A stretch of DNA of 64,000 bases, from positions 620,001 to 684,000 of the forward strand of contig NZ_CADIJM010000003.1 of assembly GCF_902859585.1 (NCBI RefSeq), in the 5' to 3' direction. Positions 8,273-16,284 of this stretch are shown here, one piece after another. Both the position numbers and the translations under genes were made by a program. Each line of letters starts with the position of its first letter. Position 1 is the first letter of the stretch. The notes below the pieces were generated by a model, which was not told where the DNA came from, made no database searches, and saw only the letters and a program-made list of their open reading frames with translations. This DNA is from Achromobacter animicus. Lineage in GTDB: Bacteria; Pseudomonadota; Gammaproteobacteria; Burkholderiales; Burkholderiaceae_B.

Positions 8273-9462
8273 ACAACCTCCGAGGCATGGAGCTGCGCCA
8301 CCTGATCCGGCGCGTATCCCAGAGATGCTAGCACCGCATCGGTATTTTGGCCCACCGCGGGCACAGGCCCCATGTGCGCCGTGAACGCGTTGCTGGTGGC
8401 GGGCGGCAGCAGTGCCGGCAGCATGCCGGCGGGGCTATCGACCTCGCTCCAGCGCTGGCGCGCCTGCAATTGCGGATGCGCCCACACGCCGGCCATGTCG
8501 TTGACGCGCGCATTGGCGATCTGGGCGTCTTCCAGGCGTTGCGTCACCTGCTCAATGGACAGGTCGGCAAACGCGGCAACGATCAGCGCGCGCAGCGCGT
8601 CGCGGTTGGCGGTGCGCAGCGAATTGGAGATGAAGCGCGGGTCCTCGGCCAGCTCGGCCTGGCGCAGCACCTGGGCGCAGAAGACGCGCCATTCGCGTTC
8701 GTTCTGCAGGCCCAGCATGATGGTCGAACCGCCGCCCACCGGGAACGGCCCGTACGGATAGATGGAGGCATGCGCCGCGCCCGCGCGCACGGGCGGCGCG
8801 GCGCCGTCAAAGGCGTAGTACATGGGGAAACCCATCCACTCGACCATGCTCTCCAGCATGGACACGTCCAGCCGGCTGCCCTGGCCCGTGCGCTGGCGCA
8901 GCAGCAGCGCGTTCAGGATGGCCGAATAGGCGTACATGCCCGCGGCGATGTCCGCGATGGAACATCCTGCCTTGACCGGATCGTCCTTCGTGCCGGTGAC
9001 CGACAGGAAGCCGCTTTCGCTCTGGATGAGGAGGTCGTAGGCCTTCTTGTCCTGGTAGGGGCCGCCCTCGCCGTAGCCCGAGATGTCGCAGACGATGAGG
9101 CGCGGGTATTTCTGGTGCAGCGCCTCGAACGACAGGCCCAGGCGCGCCGCGGCGCCGGGCGCCAGGTTCTGCACCAGCACGTCGGCCGATTCCAGCAGGC
9201 GGTCCATGATGCCGCCGGCTTCGTCGCGCTTCAGGTCCAGCGTCAGGCTTTCCTTGGAGCGGTTGGTCCAGACGAAGTGCGAGGACAGGCCCCGCACGCG
9301 CTCGTCGTAGCCGCGTGCGAAGTCGCCGGTCCCGGGGCGTTCGATCTTGATGACGCGCGCGCCCATGTCCGCCAGTTGGCGGGTGCAGAAAGGCGCGGCG
9401 ATGGCGTGTTCCAGGCTGACGACGGTGATGCCGTCCAGCGGGCGGGAGGCCTGCATGTTCAT
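8269..9462 (-). CDS. CaiB/BaiF family CoA-transferase
   Basis: Family III CoA-transferase of 397 residues that moves CoA between carboxylic acids through an aspartyl anhydride. It shows LDGITVVSLEHAIAAPFCTRQLADMGARV at the N-terminus (fold signature), IKIERPGTGD, and CSIADIAAGMYAYSAIL, where the Asp fits the catalytic position. The ATG at 9462 overlaps the preceding MaoC stop (ATGA), giving the expected N-terminus. Context suggests activation of itaconate, mesaconate or a similar C4-C5 acid. Confidence 0.88.
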   Translation of the reverse strand: MNMQASRPLDGITVVSLEHAIAAPFCTRQLADMGARVIKIERPGTGDFARGYDERVRGLSSHFVWTNRSKESLTLDLKRDEAGGIMDRLLESADVLVQNLAPGAAARLGLSFEALHQKYPRLIVCDISGYGEGGPYQDKKAYDLLIQSESGFLSVTGTKDDPVKAGCSIADIAAGMYAYSAILNALLLRQRTGQGSRLDVSMLESMVEWMGFPMYYAFDGAAPPVRAGAAHASIYPYGPFPVGGGSTIMLGLQNEREWRVFCAQVLRQAELAEDPRFISNSLRTANRDALRALIVAAFADLSIEQVTQRLEDAQIANARVNDMAGVWAHPQLQARQRWSEVDSPAGMLPALLPPATSNAFTAHMGPVPAVGQNTDAVLASLGYAPDQVAQLHASEVV

Positions 9463-10289
9463 TCGGTGAACCTCAATTCGGCTTGATGGGCCAGCGTGCC
9501 GTCCTGCTCGGCCCAGAGCTGGGCGACGCCCGGCTCGGACAGGCGGCCGGCAACCTGGAAGGGCGCGGGGGAAATCAGCGGACGCAGGCCGCGGTAGGCA
9601 AGATGCGTGAGGCGGGCCTTGGGATGCGCGCGCACAAAGGCGGCGACCATCTCGGTGGCGATGAGCGGGCCGTGGACCACCAGGCCGGGATAGCCTTCGA
9701 CGCCGGTGACATAGGGATGGTCGTAGTGGATGCGATGGCCGTTGAAGGTGACGGCCGAATAGCGGAACAGCAGCACCGACGTGGGATTGACCGTGTCGCG
9801 CCATTGCGCCTGCGGCGCCGGCTCGCTGCCCGTGAGCTTGGGCGGCGTGGGCTGGCGGTACACGATGTCCTGCTCTTCCAGGATGGCCACTTCGCCTGCC
9901 TGCCGGTATTCATGCTGCACGGTCACGAACAGCAGGGAGCCGGTGCGGCCGGTCTTTTCCTTGACCTCGGCCACGGTGGACACGCGCTCGGCCGGCACGC
10001 CGACCTTGAGCGGCTGGCGGAATTCCACCCGGCCGCCCGCCCACATGCGGTTGCGGTCCTGCGCGGGCGGCAGGAAACCGCCGCGCGACGGGTGGCCATC
10101 CGTCCCCAACCCGTCCATGCCCACGGTGGAGATGAAGAACGCCCATTGCCACAACGGCGGGAGGTCGTCGCCCTCGGCCGGCACCGGACCGCCCAGGGTG
10201 GCGGCGATACGCGCGGCGTGGCCGGGATCCATGGCGTCCGCCTTGCGTTCGCCGCTGCCGATCCACGCGGCCGGATCTGTAGATGTCAT
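9459..10289 (-). CDS. MaoC/FAS1-like acyl-CoA dehydratase (itaconyl- or mesaconyl-CoA hydratase type)
   Basis: This 276-residue protein has a double hot-dog layout: an N-terminal FAS1-like dehydratase half (PLWQWAFFISTVG, HPSRGGFLPP, RVEFRQPLKVG) and a C-terminal half (YSAVTFNGHRIHYDHPYVTGVEGYPGLVVHGP) carrying the hydratase His. This arrangement is typical of mesaconyl-C4/itaconyl-CoA hydratases. The ATG at 10289 is chosen for the GAGGA ribosome site about 8 bases upstream. It is the first gene of the leftward unit, divergent from a LysR regulator. Confidence 0.85.
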   Translation of the reverse strand: MTSTDPAAWIGSGERKADAMDPGHAARIAATLGGPVPAEGDDLPPLWQWAFFISTVGMDGLGTDGHPSRGGFLPPAQDRNRMWAGGRVEFRQPLKVGVPAERVSTVAEVKEKTGRTGSLLFVTVQHEYRQAGEVAILEEQDIVYRQPTPPKLTGSEPAPQAQWRDTVNPTSVLLFRYSAVTFNGHRIHYDHPYVTGVEGYPGLVVHGPLIATEMVAAFVRAHPKARLTHLAYRGLRPLISPAPFQVAGRLSEPGVAQLWAEQDGTLAHQAELRFTE

Positions 10290-10432
10290 GCCGAGTTCCT
10301 CTGGTGGTGTTTTTACAGCCTGAAGCATGCCCGCAAGCCGTCGGGCGTGTGAATTCGTTTTTCCTCAAGGCGGGGTTTGCTGCGCCTGAATCGGCCATCC
10401 GCGCCGGCGCCGGCCGCCGTAATATATGGCCC
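10290..10432. promoter_or_regulatory. Divergent control region between hydratase operon and lysR
   Basis: The 143 bases separate the leftward MaoC-CoA-transferase-CitE unit from a rightward LysR gene. This is the classical position for LysR binding and shared regulation. No unambiguous T-N11-A box or sigma-70 pair was resolved by eye. Confidence 0.5.
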
Positions 10433-11326
10433 ATGCACTTCGACCTTGCCGACCTCCGACTGTTCATCCACATCGCCGAATCCCCCAGCCTGACGCAGGC
10501 AGCCAAGCGGGCGCATCTGTCCCTGGCCGCGGTCAGCGTGCGAATCAAGGCGCTGGAGAACCAGCTCAATTCCCGCCTGCTCTACCGCGACAGCCGCGGC
10601 GTCGAAATCACGCCTGCCGGGCAGAAACTGCTGCAGCATGCGCGCGTCATCATGCGGCAGGTGGATCACCTGAAACACGACTTCCAGGAACAGGCCGACG
10701 GCGACGCCGGCCACATCCGCATCTTTGCCAACACCACGGCCGTCACGGAATTCATGCCGGACATCCTGGCGCAATTCCTGTCGGGCCATCCGGGCGTCAC
10801 GGTCGACCTGCAGGAACGCCTGACGCGCGACATCGTGCGCGGCGTGCTGGATGGCACCACCGACCTGGGCATCGTCGCGGGTCCGGTGGATGCACCCGAA
10901 TTGCAGACCATCCACTTCAGCACCGACCGCCTGGTGCTGGTGGTGCCCAACGGCCATCCGTTGCAGGACCAGGACAAGGTCAAACTGGTGGACGCCGTGC
11001 GCTATCCGTTCATCACCATGCACGAAGGCTCCACGCTCGTGGCCTTCCTGCGCGACCAGCTGGAACGCGTCGGCCAGCGCCTGCCGCAGCGCATCCAGCT
11101 CTACAGCTTCGACTCGATCTGCCGCATGGTGCAGGCGGGCGTGGGCGTCGGCGTCATTCCCGACTCGGCCGCGCGCCGCTACGGGGCAGACACCAAGCTG
11201 CAAGTTGTCGAGCTGGACGAGCCGTGGGTGGTGCGCGAGCGCAAGCTGCTGGTGCGCGACATCGACGCCCTGCCCGGCTGCGCGCGCGAACTCATCGACC
11301 AGATCCAGACGCCGCAAACGCCCTGA
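10433..11326 (+). CDS. LysR-family transcriptional regulator
   Basis: This 297-residue protein has an N-terminal winged helix-turn-helix (DLADLRLFIHIAESPSLTQAAKRAHLS, then IKALENQL) and a periplasmic-binding-like effector domain (GHIRIFANTTAVTEFMPDILA). The start MHFDLADLRLF matches the family. It is divergent from the hydratase/CoA-transferase/lyase genes and probably activates them in response to their substrate, as RipR-type regulators do in itaconate operons. Confidence 0.9.
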   Translation: MHFDLADLRLFIHIAESPSLTQAAKRAHLSLAAVSVRIKALENQLNSRLLYRDSRGVEITPAGQKLLQHARVIMRQVDHLKHDFQEQADGDAGHIRIFANTTAVTEFMPDILAQFLSGHPGVTVDLQERLTRDIVRGVLDGTTDLGIVAGPVDAPELQTIHFSTDRLVLVVPNGHPLQDQDKVKLVDAVRYPFITMHEGSTLVAFLRDQLERVGQRLPQRIQLYSFDSICRMVQAGVGVGVIPDSAARRYGADTKLQVVELDEPWVVRERKLLVRDIDALPGCARELIDQIQTPQTP

Positions 11327-11338
11327 CGTTGCGCCGCG

Positions 11339-12145
11339 TCATTTGCCGGTGAACGCCGGGGGCCGCTTTTCCGCGAAGGCGCGCATGCCCTCCAGGTAAT
11401 CGTCGGTGTAGCCCAGCTCGCGCTGCAGGCTGCATTCCAGATCGAACTGCTGCGCCAGCGTGTTGCCGCTGGATGCCTGCAACGCCGCCTTGGTGGCCCC
11501 ATAGGCGCGCGTGGGGCCGGCGGCCAGCGTGTCCGTCACCTGCTGGATCGTTTCCGCCAGCGCCGCGTCGGGCACCACCCGCCAGATCAGACCCCAGGCC
11601 TCCGCCTGCGCGGCCGACACCGGTTCCCCGAACAGCGCCGCGCCCATCGCGCGCGCCGACCCGACCAGGCGCGGCAGGAACCACGTTCCGCCCGCATCGG
11701 GCAACAGGCCGATCTTGCTGAACGCCTGCACGAAGCGCGCCGATTCCACCGCAAACACCACGTCGCACGCCAGCACCAGACTGGCGCCCGCGCCTGCCGC
11801 CACGCCGTTCATGATGCACACCACCGGCACCGGCAACGCGCGCAGGCGGTTGATGAGCGGGCGATAGCACTTTTCCAGCATCAGGCTCAGATCGCGGCGC
11901 GAGCCGTCTTCGGCGGGCTTGCGTTCGCCCAGGTCCTGGCCGGCGCAAAATCCGCGGCCCGCGCCGGTGATCACGAGGCCGCGCAGGTTTTTATGCCCTT
12001 CCAGCAGGTCCAGCGCGCGCGACAGCTCGCCGTGCATGACCTCGGTGAAGCTGTTCATGCGCTCAGGACGGTTCAGCGTAATGACGCCCACACCGCGGTC
12101 CAGCGTGAACTGGATCTGAGTAAAAGCTGGTACGTGCGCGCTCAT
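11339..12145 (-). CDS. Enoyl-CoA hydratase/isomerase (PaaG-like crotonase)
   Basis: Crotonase-fold enzyme of 268 residues. It shows GVITLNRPERMNSFTEVM, the oxyanion segment GRGFCAGQDLGERKP and MNGVAAGAGASLVLACD followed by FSKIGLLPDAGGTWFLPRLVG. The Asp in LLPDAGG, where hydratases carry Glu, resembles PaaG/PaaB-type isomerases. Its start overlaps the upstream acyl-CoA dehydrogenase stop (ATGA). Likely a step in degradation of an acyl-CoA together with the two dehydrogenases. Confidence 0.88.
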   Translation of the reverse strand: MSAHVPAFTQIQFTLDRGVGVITLNRPERMNSFTEVMHGELSRALDLLEGHKNLRGLVITGAGRGFCAGQDLGERKPAEDGSRRDLSLMLEKCYRPLINRLRALPVPVVCIMNGVAAGAGASLVLACDVVFAVESARFVQAFSKIGLLPDAGGTWFLPRLVGSARAMGAALFGEPVSAAQAEAWGLIWRVVPDAALAETIQQVTDTLAAGPTRAYGATKAALQASSGNTLAQQFDLECSLQRELGYTDDYLEGMRAFAEKRPPAFTGK

Positions 12146-13254
12146 GCCAACTCCTCCAGCACGGCCAGCTGCTCGGCCGTATCGCCCATCAATTGATCCA
12201 CGACGGTCAGGCGCTTGAAATAATCGCCGACCTCCAGTTCGTCCGTCATGCCCATGCCGCCGTGCAACTGCACGGCCAGCTGCGCGACCAGACGGCCGGC
12301 GCGCGCGGCTTCCAGCTTGGCCGACGCGATCATGCGGCGCCGCTGCGCCGCGTCGGATTCGGTCAACGCCGCCACCGCCACATAGGCCATGGACAGCGCG
12401 AGCTCCTTGGCCACCAGCATCTCGGCCATCCGGTGCTGCAGCGCCTGGAAGGACGCCAGCGGCTGGCCGAACTGCTTGCGGGTCTTCAGGTATTCCACCG
12501 TGATTTGCAGCAGCCGCTCCATTGCGCCGGCCGCGTGCGCGCACAGCGCGGCCGTGCCCCATTGCAACGCCTGCGCCAGCGCATCGTCGGCCGCGGCGCC
12601 CGCTGCGAGCAGCGCCTCCGCGGTCAGCGTCACCGCATCGAAGTCCAGCCGCGCGCAGCGCGCGCCATCCAGCGTGGGCGTGTCCGTCACGCGCACGCCG
12701 GCCGCATCGGCCGGCACCGCCAACAGGACGGTCTGACCATCGCCACCGCGCGCGCTGACGAACCACGCATCGGCGGCCGCGCCGTGCCAGACCAGGTGCT
12801 TGGCGCCGTCCAGCCGCCAGCCTTCGGCGGTCTGCGCAGCACGGCAGTCCTGCGGATCAGCCGCATATCGCCGGCCGGGCTCCTGCCACGCCACGCTGAC
12901 GATGGCCTCGCCCGAGGCAATGGCCGGCAGCCAGCGGCCGCGTGCCGCCTCACCGCAGCCGTCCGCCAACGCCGCGCCCATCACCGCGCTCGGGATGACC
13001 GGCTCGGACACCAGCCCGCGCCCCAGCTCGACGTGCACCGGCAGCAGGCTGGCCGGCACCTCGCCAAAGCCGCCGTGGTCCTGCGAAATGGTCAGGCCCA
13101 GCACGCCCAGTTCTGCCAGCGCATTCCAGGCCTGCCGGTCCAGCGTGCCCGCGGCCTGGCGGGCGCGCCGCTGGGGAAAGGTCCATGCCTGGTCCACCAG
13201 GCGGCGCAGGCTGTCGGCCAGCATGCGCTGTTCTTCCGTGTAGATGAAATCCAT
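12142..13254 (-). CDS. Acyl-CoA dehydrogenase, shorter subunit-like member
   Basis: A 370-residue acyl-CoA dehydrogenase homologue starting MDFIYTEEQRMLADSLRRLV. The C-terminal LKTRKQFGQPLASFQALQHRMAEM and VQLHGGMGMTDELEVGDYFKRL identify the fold; the FAD-binding middle is divergent. It is transcribed just after a longer dehydrogenase gene and overlaps the crotonase gene. Such adjacent unequal pairs often form heterotetramers in steroid or branched-acid degradation, with one subunit catalytically weakened; that role is inferred. Confidence 0.85.
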   Translation of the reverse strand: MDFIYTEEQRMLADSLRRLVDQAWTFPQRRARQAAGTLDRQAWNALAELGVLGLTISQDHGGFGEVPASLLPVHVELGRGLVSEPVIPSAVMGAALADGCGEAARGRWLPAIASGEAIVSVAWQEPGRRYAADPQDCRAAQTAEGWRLDGAKHLVWHGAAADAWFVSARGGDGQTVLLAVPADAAGVRVTDTPTLDGARCARLDFDAVTLTAEALLAAGAAADDALAQALQWGTAALCAHAAGAMERLLQITVEYLKTRKQFGQPLASFQALQHRMAEMLVAKELALSMAYVAVAALTESDAAQRRRMIASAKLEAARAGRLVAQLAVQLHGGMGMTDELEVGDYFKRLTVVDQLMGDTAEQLAVLEELA

Positions 13255-13287
13255 GCGTCGTGTTCCTGTCGGGGTTGCGCGGCGGGC

Positions 13288-14478
13288 CTACACGCCCAGC
13301 ACGAGGCGGGCGATGATGCCCTTCTGCACTTCGGTCGTGCCGCCATAGATCGAGGTCTTGCGCATATCGGCATAGCCGGCGCCGGCGGCGGCAGCCATCT
13401 CGGGGCCGGGGCCATGGAAATCGTTGCCGGCCACCAGCCAGTCGGGGTCATAAGGCCAGGCGTCCGGGCCCGCGACTTCCATCTGCAGCATGGCCAGGTC
13501 CTGCTGGATCTCGGACCCGCGGATCTTCAGCACCGAGGCCTCCGGCCCGGGCGTGCCATCGTTGCTGGCGGCCACGCGCAGCAGCAGCATTTCCAGCGCC
13601 ATGATGTCGACCTCGATACGCGAGATGCGGTCGCGCATCCGGCTGTCCTGCAGCAGCGGCCTGCCGCGCGACTGCGCACGCGCCGCCATGTCTTTCAGGA
13701 TGCCCAGCTCGCGGTGGCAATGGCCCAGGCCCGCAATGCCGGTGCGCTCGTGGCCGAGCAGGTACTTGGCGTAGGTCCAGCCCTGGTTTTCCTCGCCGAC
13801 AAGATTGACAACCGGCACGCGCACGTCTTCCAGCCAGACCTCGTTGACGTCATGGCCGCCGTCCAGCGTGCGGATGGGCCGCACCGTGACGCCCGGCGAG
13901 CGCATGTCCAGCAGCAGCATCGAGATGCCGCGCTGCGCGCGCGCATCGGGATCGGTGCGCACCAGGCAGAACATCCAGTCCGCATATTGGGCGAGCGTGG
14001 TCCAGGTCTTCTGGCCGTTGACCACATAGTCGTCACCATCGCGCACGGCGCGGGTTTTGAGGGACGCCAGGTCGGAACCGGAGCCCGGCTCGGAATACCC
14101 CTGGCACCACCAGTCCTCCACACGGATCATGCGCGGCAGCAACCGGGCCTTCTGCTCGGCGCTGCCGTATTTCATCAGCACGGGGCCGATCATGGACAGG
14201 CCGAACGGCAGCAGCCGCGGCGCGCCCGCCTTGAAGCATTCCACTTCGAAGATCAGGCGCTGCAAGGCGTTCCACCCCGTGCCGCCGTGCTCGACCGGCC
14301 AGTTGGGCGCGCCCCAACCCTGGTCTGCCAGGATGTTGTGCCACCGCACGTAGTCGTCGCGTTCCAGCCGCTGGTGCCGCAGCACCTTGGCGCGTATGTC
14401 TTCCGGCAGCTTCTCGGCGGCGAAGGCGCGCACGGCTTCGCGGAATTGGCGCTCTTCTGGCGTCCAGGTCAGGTTCAT
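13288..14478 (-). CDS. Acyl-CoA dehydrogenase, longer subunit-like member
   Basis: This 396-residue dehydrogenase begins MNLTWTPEERQFREAVRAF after a strong AGGAGG site, which fixes the start at 14478. FAD-binding elements WCQGYSEPGSGSDLASLKTRA and VVNGQKTWTTLAQYADWMF are intact. Near the end it has IYGGTTEVQKGIIAR: the MCAD catalytic Glu position (Y-E-G-T) is Gly. That replacement is seen in heteromeric dehydrogenases whose base lies elsewhere. First gene of the leftward unit. Confidence 0.87.
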   Translation of the reverse strand: MNLTWTPEERQFREAVRAFAAEKLPEDIRAKVLRHQRLERDDYVRWHNILADQGWGAPNWPVEHGGTGWNALQRLIFEVECFKAGAPRLLPFGLSMIGPVLMKYGSAEQKARLLPRMIRVEDWWCQGYSEPGSGSDLASLKTRAVRDGDDYVVNGQKTWTTLAQYADWMFCLVRTDPDARAQRGISMLLLDMRSPGVTVRPIRTLDGGHDVNEVWLEDVRVPVVNLVGEENQGWTYAKYLLGHERTGIAGLGHCHRELGILKDMAARAQSRGRPLLQDSRMRDRISRIEVDIMALEMLLLRVAASNDGTPGPEASVLKIRGSEIQQDLAMLQMEVAGPDAWPYDPDWLVAGNDFHGPGPEMAAAAGAGYADMRKTSIYGGTTEVQKGIIARLVLGV

Positions 14479-14693
14479 GGTCCACCTCCTTTGCCCGGTA
14501 TCTAGCCACGGCGCGTACGGCCGGACAATCTGCCTCTCCCGAAGACGGGCTTCGCGTTGCGTGTAGGGCGTGCGGTCCACTACGGATTGGCAAAAGTCCT
14601 GCTTCAGCAATGAAGAATGGCCGAAGCCGTTGGCAGTGCGGACACTAGGCGCTGTTCAGCTTCACGCTTCAATCACTGGAATCCCATCGCACC
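14479..14693. promoter_or_regulatory. Divergent promoter region of the two beta-oxidation gene units
   Basis: The 215 bases lie between the leftward dehydrogenase unit and the rightward DUF35-thiolase-ligase unit and must supply both promoters. The AGGAGG site of the dehydrogenase is at the left edge. No clear operator was resolved. Confidence 0.4.
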
Positions 14694-15098
14694 ATGACTG
14701 CTCCCGATCAGACGGATGGCGTCTCGCAAGGCGTCGAGGCGCAATACCGCCAGGCGCTCGACGACGGCCGCTTCCTCATCCAGCGCTGCGGCGGCTGCGA
14801 CCGCGCCGTGTTCTATCCCCGCATGATCTGCCCGCACTGCGGCGCGGACAAGCTTTCCTTCACGGCGCCCGACGGACGCGGCACCGTCTATTCCACGACT
14901 GTCGTGCGGCGCAAGCCCGAGGCGGGTGGCGACTACAACGTCGCGCTGATCGACCTGCAGGAAGGCGTGCGGCTGATGAGCCGCGTCGACGGTGTGGCGC
15001 CGGACGCCGTTCGCATCGGCATGGGCGTGCGCGCGCAGGTGATCCAGCAGGACGGCCGCGGGCTGGTCGTCTTTGTTCCCAACAAGGAGGCGGCATGA
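14694..15098 (+). CDS. DUF35 OB-fold protein with rubredoxin-like zinc ribbon
   Basis: This 134-residue protein has a zinc ribbon CGGCDRAVFYPRMICPHCG followed by an OB fold (GRGTVYSTTVVRR, YNVALIDLQEGVRLMSRV), the hallmark of DUF35 proteins. These bind thiolase-like enzymes and present acyl-CoA substrates, as in steroid side-chain thiolases and aldolases. The thiolase gene starts inside its stop (ATGA), supporting a protein complex. Confidence 0.88.
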   Translation: MTAPDQTDGVSQGVEAQYRQALDDGRFLIQRCGGCDRAVFYPRMICPHCGADKLSFTAPDGRGTVYSTTVVRRKPEAGGDYNVALIDLQEGVRLMSRVDGVAPDAVRIGMGVRAQVIQQDGRGLVVFVPNKEAA

Positions 15099-16267
15099 CG
15101 CTGAACGAATTGCGCGGCGCCGTGGCGGTGGCCGGCGTGGGCCACGCGGGCCTCGGACAGGCCACGGGCTTTACCGAAATGGAAATCCTGGTGCAGGCAG
15201 CGCAGCGCGCCGTGGCGGACGCGGGCCTGACGATGCGCGACATCGACGGCATCTGCACGGCCAGTGTGGCCGCGCCGATGTGGGCCATGCCGGTGATCGA
15301 ACACCTGGGCATCCGCCCGACGTTCATCGACAGCACCATGCTGGGCGGCTCGAGCTTCGTGGCGCATCTGATGCCGGCGCTGCACGCGCTGGCCTCCGGC
15401 CAGTGCAATGCCGTGCTGGTCTGCTACGGCAGCACGCAGCGCACGTCCACGCTCAGCCGCGCCGAGGTGGGACGCGTGCGCAAGCAGTTCGATCCGCAAC
15501 CCTACGAGTCCCCCTACGATCCGCTCAACCCGTTGTCCTCGTACGCGCTGGCAGCCGCCCGGCACATGCATCAGTACGGCACCCGGCGCGAAGATCTGGC
15601 GCGGGTGGCGCTGGCGGCCAACCAGTGGGCGCAGCTCAATCCGGAAGCGCAATTGCGCGAGCCGGCCACGCTGGATCAGATTCTGTCTGCGCGCATGGTG
15701 TCCGACCCCTTGAGCGTGCGCGATTGCTGCCTGGTCACCGACGGCGCGGGCGCCTACGTGCTGGTGCGCGCCGACCGCGCGCGCGACTTGCCGCGCCCGC
15801 CCGTCTATGTGCTGGGCAATGCGACGGCGGTGTGGAACCGGCAGATCTCTTCGATGGAAGACCTGACGGTCACCGCCGCGTCCGAGTCCGGCCGCCGGGC
15901 CTTCGCGATGGCGGGCCTTGCCCCCAAGGACATCGACGTCGTCGAACTCTACGACGCGTTCACCATCAACACGTTGCTGTTCCTGGAAGACCTGGGCTTC
16001 TGCGCCAAGGGCGAAAGCAAGGAGTTCATCGCGGACGGCGCCATCGCGCCCGGGGGCCGGCTGCCGGTCAACACCAACGGCGGCGGGCTGTGCTGCGTGC
16101 ATCCCGGCATGTACGGCGTCTTCATCATGATCGAGGCAGTGCGCCAGCTTCGCGGCGAATGCGGCGAACGGCAGGTTTCGGACGCACAGCTTGCGCTGGT
16201 GCATGGCAATGGCGGTACCCTGTCCAGCCAATCGACCGCCATCCTGGGCACCCAGGCAACTCTTTGA
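15095..16267 (+). CDS. Thiolase-like protein (SCP2/DUF35-partner type)
   Basis: A 390-residue thiolase-fold protein. Recognisable parts are VAVAGVGHAGLGQ, the DIDGICTA segment, GGSSFVAHLMPALHALASGQC, PKDIDVVELYDAFTINTLLF, NTNGGGLCCVHPGMYGVF and the terminal VHGNGGTLSSQ loop. These match the SCP2-thiolase group paired with DUF35 proteins, which cleave or condense beta-keto-acyl-CoA. ATG 15095 has an AGGAGG site inside the previous gene. Confidence 0.87.
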   Translation: MTLNELRGAVAVAGVGHAGLGQATGFTEMEILVQAAQRAVADAGLTMRDIDGICTASVAAPMWAMPVIEHLGIRPTFIDSTMLGGSSFVAHLMPALHALASGQCNAVLVCYGSTQRTSTLSRAEVGRVRKQFDPQPYESPYDPLNPLSSYALAAARHMHQYGTRREDLARVALAANQWAQLNPEAQLREPATLDQILSARMVSDPLSVRDCCLVTDGAGAYVLVRADRARDLPRPPVYVLGNATAVWNRQISSMEDLTVTAASESGRRAFAMAGLAPKDIDVVELYDAFTINTLLFLEDLGFCAKGESKEFIADGAIAPGGRLPVNTNGGGLCCVHPGMYGVFIMIEAVRQLRGECGERQVSDAQLALVHGNGGTLSSQSTAILGTQATL

Positions 16268-16284
16268 TCCTGACGTATCAACCC

